64,000 nucleotides of DNA from contig JAIXMO010000011.1 of NCBI GenBank assembly GCA_025677825.1, positions 35,001 through 99,000 of the forward strand, in the 5' to 3' direction. The notes below the pieces were generated by a model. It was given only the letters and a program-made list of their open reading frames with translations, made no database searches and was not told the origin of the DNA. Positions 61,702-64,000 of this stretch are shown one piece after another. The first letter of the stretch is position 1. Every line of letters begins with the position of its first letter. The position numbers were made by a program, and so were the translations under genes. Source of the DNA: Helicostylum pulchrum (lineage: Eukaryota; Mucoromycota; Mucoromycetes; Mucorales; Mucoraceae).

Positions 61702-62079
61702 ATTTAAAAAAAAAGTATAAAAAAAAAAGAGAAAGAGAAAAGAAGGGGGAAAAAAAACTTTTGTTCAAAAAGATAAAAAAGATTTTTTTTTCGATACTTT
61801 TTTTTTAAAAGTCACCTAATGAAAAGCAATCGAATTTGCTAGAAAGCTTTACACTTCTACAGAAAAAGTCACCGGATTTTTTAGTTGTCCGAAAAAAAAA
61901 ACAAAAGCATAATAGAAATCTTACCCGCGTAATTATCTAAATCCCAAAAAGAGATACCGTGTTTAATACGGCGATAAAGCTTATTATTACTAGAATTTAA
62001 ATTAAAACGCAAAACAAACTTTATGACATGTTTCCAATTGGAGCTTCTTTTTTCTTGCCCTTATTACTACACCCTCTTT

Positions 62080-62081
<2 letters not shown>
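61702..62081. other. DNAJC7-like upstream region
   Basis: About 380 bp, A/T runs, no frame supported. It includes the promoter of the DNAJC7-like gene on the left. Confidence 0.5.

Positions 62082-62130
<49 letters not shown>
62082..62130. repeat. 49-T homopolymer
   Basis: An uninterrupted run of T (poly-A on the minus strand), the longest in the window. It directly follows, in minus-strand direction, the coding fragment at 62131-62283, as if a poly-A tail were attached to it. Confidence 0.9.
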
Positions 62131-62390
62131 CGTTTCTGCAGCCTGCTTGAATAAATTGTCAAGCCTGTTAAATGGTAATACTCTTTTGTATTACAGCGCC
62201 TAACTTGATGTTGACCGATTGTGGCAGTAAAAACAGATTTTCTTCCTGGATCAATAAAACGCGGGCCTTTAAACTTTTTCAATCTCTTCGAAAGTGAAAT
62301 CTTGTAACTCTAGGTTATGATTTGGTAAAGAAATTGTATCATCTTGTTTAGGTTCTATACGTCTGTAAAAAAGAAAGCCTACACAAAATC
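62131..62390 (-). pseudogene. Frameshifted fragment with a DPG motif, possibly Fanzor/TnpB-like
   Basis: The minus strand reads, after an AG acceptor near 62363, RIEPKQDDTISLPNHNLELQ and DFTFEEIEKV-stop, then in another frame KKFKGPRFIDPGRKSVFTAT, IGQHQVRRCNTKEYYHLTGL and TIYSSRLQKR, where it runs into poly-A. The hydrophobic-DPG motif resembles the first RuvC motif of TnpB/Fanzor RNA-guided nucleases that occur in transposons of Mucorales. No other RuvC motif is present, so it is at most a piece. The family call is tentative. Confidence 0.35.
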
Positions 62391-62620
62391 CGCCAGTCCT
62401 GATAATTTTACCAAATAATATGTCGTTTTCGTATTTTCCCAAAAACGATAGTGAAAATGCAGTACGTTGGGCAGTTACCTTTTAAGCTCTGTTAGAGGTA
62501 ACGAACAAAGAAGAAAATAAAAAAATTCTGTGGGAAAATATTTGTTACCTCGTAAGCACTGAGTAAGGAAAAGTTTTCTTTTCGTTCCCTCTATAGCACT
62601 AATACGGGCTACAACTGAAA

Positions 62621-63638
62621 ATGTCCAATAAGGCTAGTGAGTTAAAATCTAAAAAAATTCTTGTATTTGTTAAGTTTTGTTTTTAGATTATCTTTCCTCA
62701 TTAAGCAAAAGACACAAACCAAGAAGCGATTTAATGAGCAAACTGGTATTATTGAAACCTGAGATCACTAACATTTTTGTTACTAAAATAATTGGCAAGT
62801 TTATATATTTCACCTTTAAGTCCACTTCCCGCCAATAGATTATTTAGTGTATTGTTTTGACTGGATCTTCAAAGATGAAACAGCCCGTGATAAATACAAA
62901 GCGGTGCCGACAGAACGGCCAAATTTAATGAAATCAGATGTAGTATACGAGCCTATTTCCAAAAAAAGATTGTCAATTTCCCCCAATGTTAGTCGAAATT
63001 CAGCACACCGTCGATCTCAAGTTTTATCTACGCATCAGCAAATATTGTTCGCAAATGTTGAAAGATACCCTGTCCCTCCAATTGTTGTTGTCATCGCTAT
63101 AAACAATACTACTCAAGATGTTTTAAATTTAATGGAAAGAAATAATCCAGATGTTATGTTTGCCTCGCAGCTTCCTTCCACTTGCTGGGCCAAGTCTTTT
63201 CATTTGCTGAACGCCGGAACAATCCGCCCATACCTTGCTGAACCTCTAGATCCGCTTGTTGCCGTAGCTCACTTTTTGATTGAGCAAAAACAACCTTTGA
63301 TATCTATGGAATTAGGGGAGAATACCACTATCCAAATGCTTTTCAGGTTTACAAAGGAAATATTTGGAGATGACATTGGAAAATATGATAATATAGTTGA
63401 TACACTTCAAAATGTTTGTACCCAATCTCGGCAGCAATTACTCAAAGCAAGGAACGCATTGGTTGAAGACCTTAAAAACAGCAATACAAGAAAACGTACA
63501 ACAAAGATACTGGACGATGGTATTTTGTTCGTGGGTCAGATCTGCAAGAAGCATTGTTTGTCAGTGGAGCCTTCAGCAACAGCAGTACCTTCATCCGTGC
63601 AGCTAATTGTATACGCTTTTATTTTTTTATTGCTGTAG
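62621..63638 (+). CDS. Unknown spliced gene with a GC-AG intron
   Basis: Exons 62621-62636, 62687-62794 and 62839 onward; 924 nt to a stop at 63638, 307 residues. It begins MSNKANYLSSLSKRHKPRSD, passes a GC donor (ATTG|GCAAGT) into DYLVYCFDWIFKDETARDKY, a basic Ser-rich stretch (SKKRLSISPNVSRNSAHRRS), a hydrophobic segment (YPVPPIVVVIAINNTTQDVL) and helical sequence (MLFRFTKEIFGDDIGKYDNI, QSRQQLLKARNALVEDLKNS). No family recognised. A 30-bp GT..AG stretch at the end would give the alternative C-terminus QLIYFDQV with a stop at about 63654. It may be a lineage-specific or repeated gene. Confidence 0.5.
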
Positions 63639-63654
63639 TATTTTGATCAAGTAT

Positions 63655-64000
63655 AAAAAAAAAGAAGAGAGATACCTAGTGGTGTTTCTTGAAATCAAAT
63701 GATACGTATAGGTGTATTACAAATAACAGTAAGACATGGAATAGTAGGGTTTTTGGCTTACTCTACTTGTACATTTGTTGTTCTTTTCTTCATCTAAACA
63801 GTAATATTTACCTTTCTTCTCCGTTGATATATTTGAACAAGACCAAACATTGACCATAGCGATAGTATACTCTTTATAGTATTTTAGAGAGTAAAAATTT
63901 ACTTCTATGTTCGGCTTTTGTTGGTACGATAACAGCACTTACCGCTTGTGTAACAATATGCAATAATGTACCTAATTATCAGAAGTAATACTCTTGCTCA
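63655..64000. other. Right window edge, no supported gene
   Basis: About 345 bp of AT-rich DNA. The minus-strand frame at 63717-63938 (Lys/Tyr-rich) has no clear start context or motif and could be chance or an exon of a gene that continues beyond the window. Confidence 0.4.

Overview
This is a 64-kb piece of an AT-rich nuclear genome from a filamentous fungus, most likely an early-diverging one (Mucoromycota, probably Mucorales). The reasons are: short GT-AG introns of about 50-80 bp, several per gene; very short intergenic spaces between housekeeping genes; a DASH subunit (DAD3), which is essentially fungal; and genes that Dikarya such as budding yeast lack (snurportin, a PTRHD1-type protein, and what looks like Integrator subunit 10). 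All gene models below were spliced by eye. Exon limits come from GT..AG boundaries that keep the reading frame and the family's conserved blocks, so total coding length is a multiple of three in each modelled gene.

Layout. 0-21 kb is a gene-dense block: alanyl-tRNA synthetase (-), a low-complexity Gln/Ser-rich protein (-), an INTS10-like gene (+), a polyQ protein (-), a divergent pair of proteasome beta subunits (beta5 - / beta6 +), a small basic ORF (-), snurportin-1 (-) divergent from elongation factor ELF1 (+), a small unknown gene (-), a farnesylated type-A DnaJ protein (-) and a CHMP7/ESCRT-III protein (-). 21-33.5 kb is a repeat island. It holds two decayed DDE transposase fragments, a PIF/Harbinger-type transposase with two frame breaks and a convergent companion ORF, a spliced pseudogene with three in-frame stops, fragments of an unknown spliced gene, and a nearly identical inverted repeat about 10 kb apart.

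33.6-40 kb returns to ordinary genes: a phytanoyl-CoA-dioxygenase-like enzyme (+), mevalonate kinase (-), ribosomal protein uS10 (+), an SV2/SVOP-type transporter (+) and a mitochondrial DUF1279 protein (-). 40-45 kb has a secreted GH31 alpha-glucosidase (-), an internally deleted second copy of part of that gene, and a roughly 900-bp block of unusual base composition. A tRNA-Arg(ACG) follows at 45.35 kb, then 2.3 kb of apparently empty DNA. 47.7-57.2 kb is the most compact block: a small unknown protein, SNX3, TRM1, a PTRHD1-like protein, DAD3, a small HMG/YABBY-like protein, a RING/TRAF zinc-finger protein and NOC3. After a 2.6-kb gap come a DNAJC7-type TPR-J protein (-), a frameshifted fragment with a DPG motif next to a 49-T run, and an unknown spliced gene (+) at the right edge.

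Themes. Protein homeostasis is well represented (two J-proteins, two proteasome beta subunits). Two genes about 5 kb apart belong to small-nuclear-RNA biology as known from animals: an Integrator subunit (snRNA 3' processing, promoter-proximal termination) and snurportin (snRNP import). Several neighbours share very short divergent promoters or nearly touching 3' ends.
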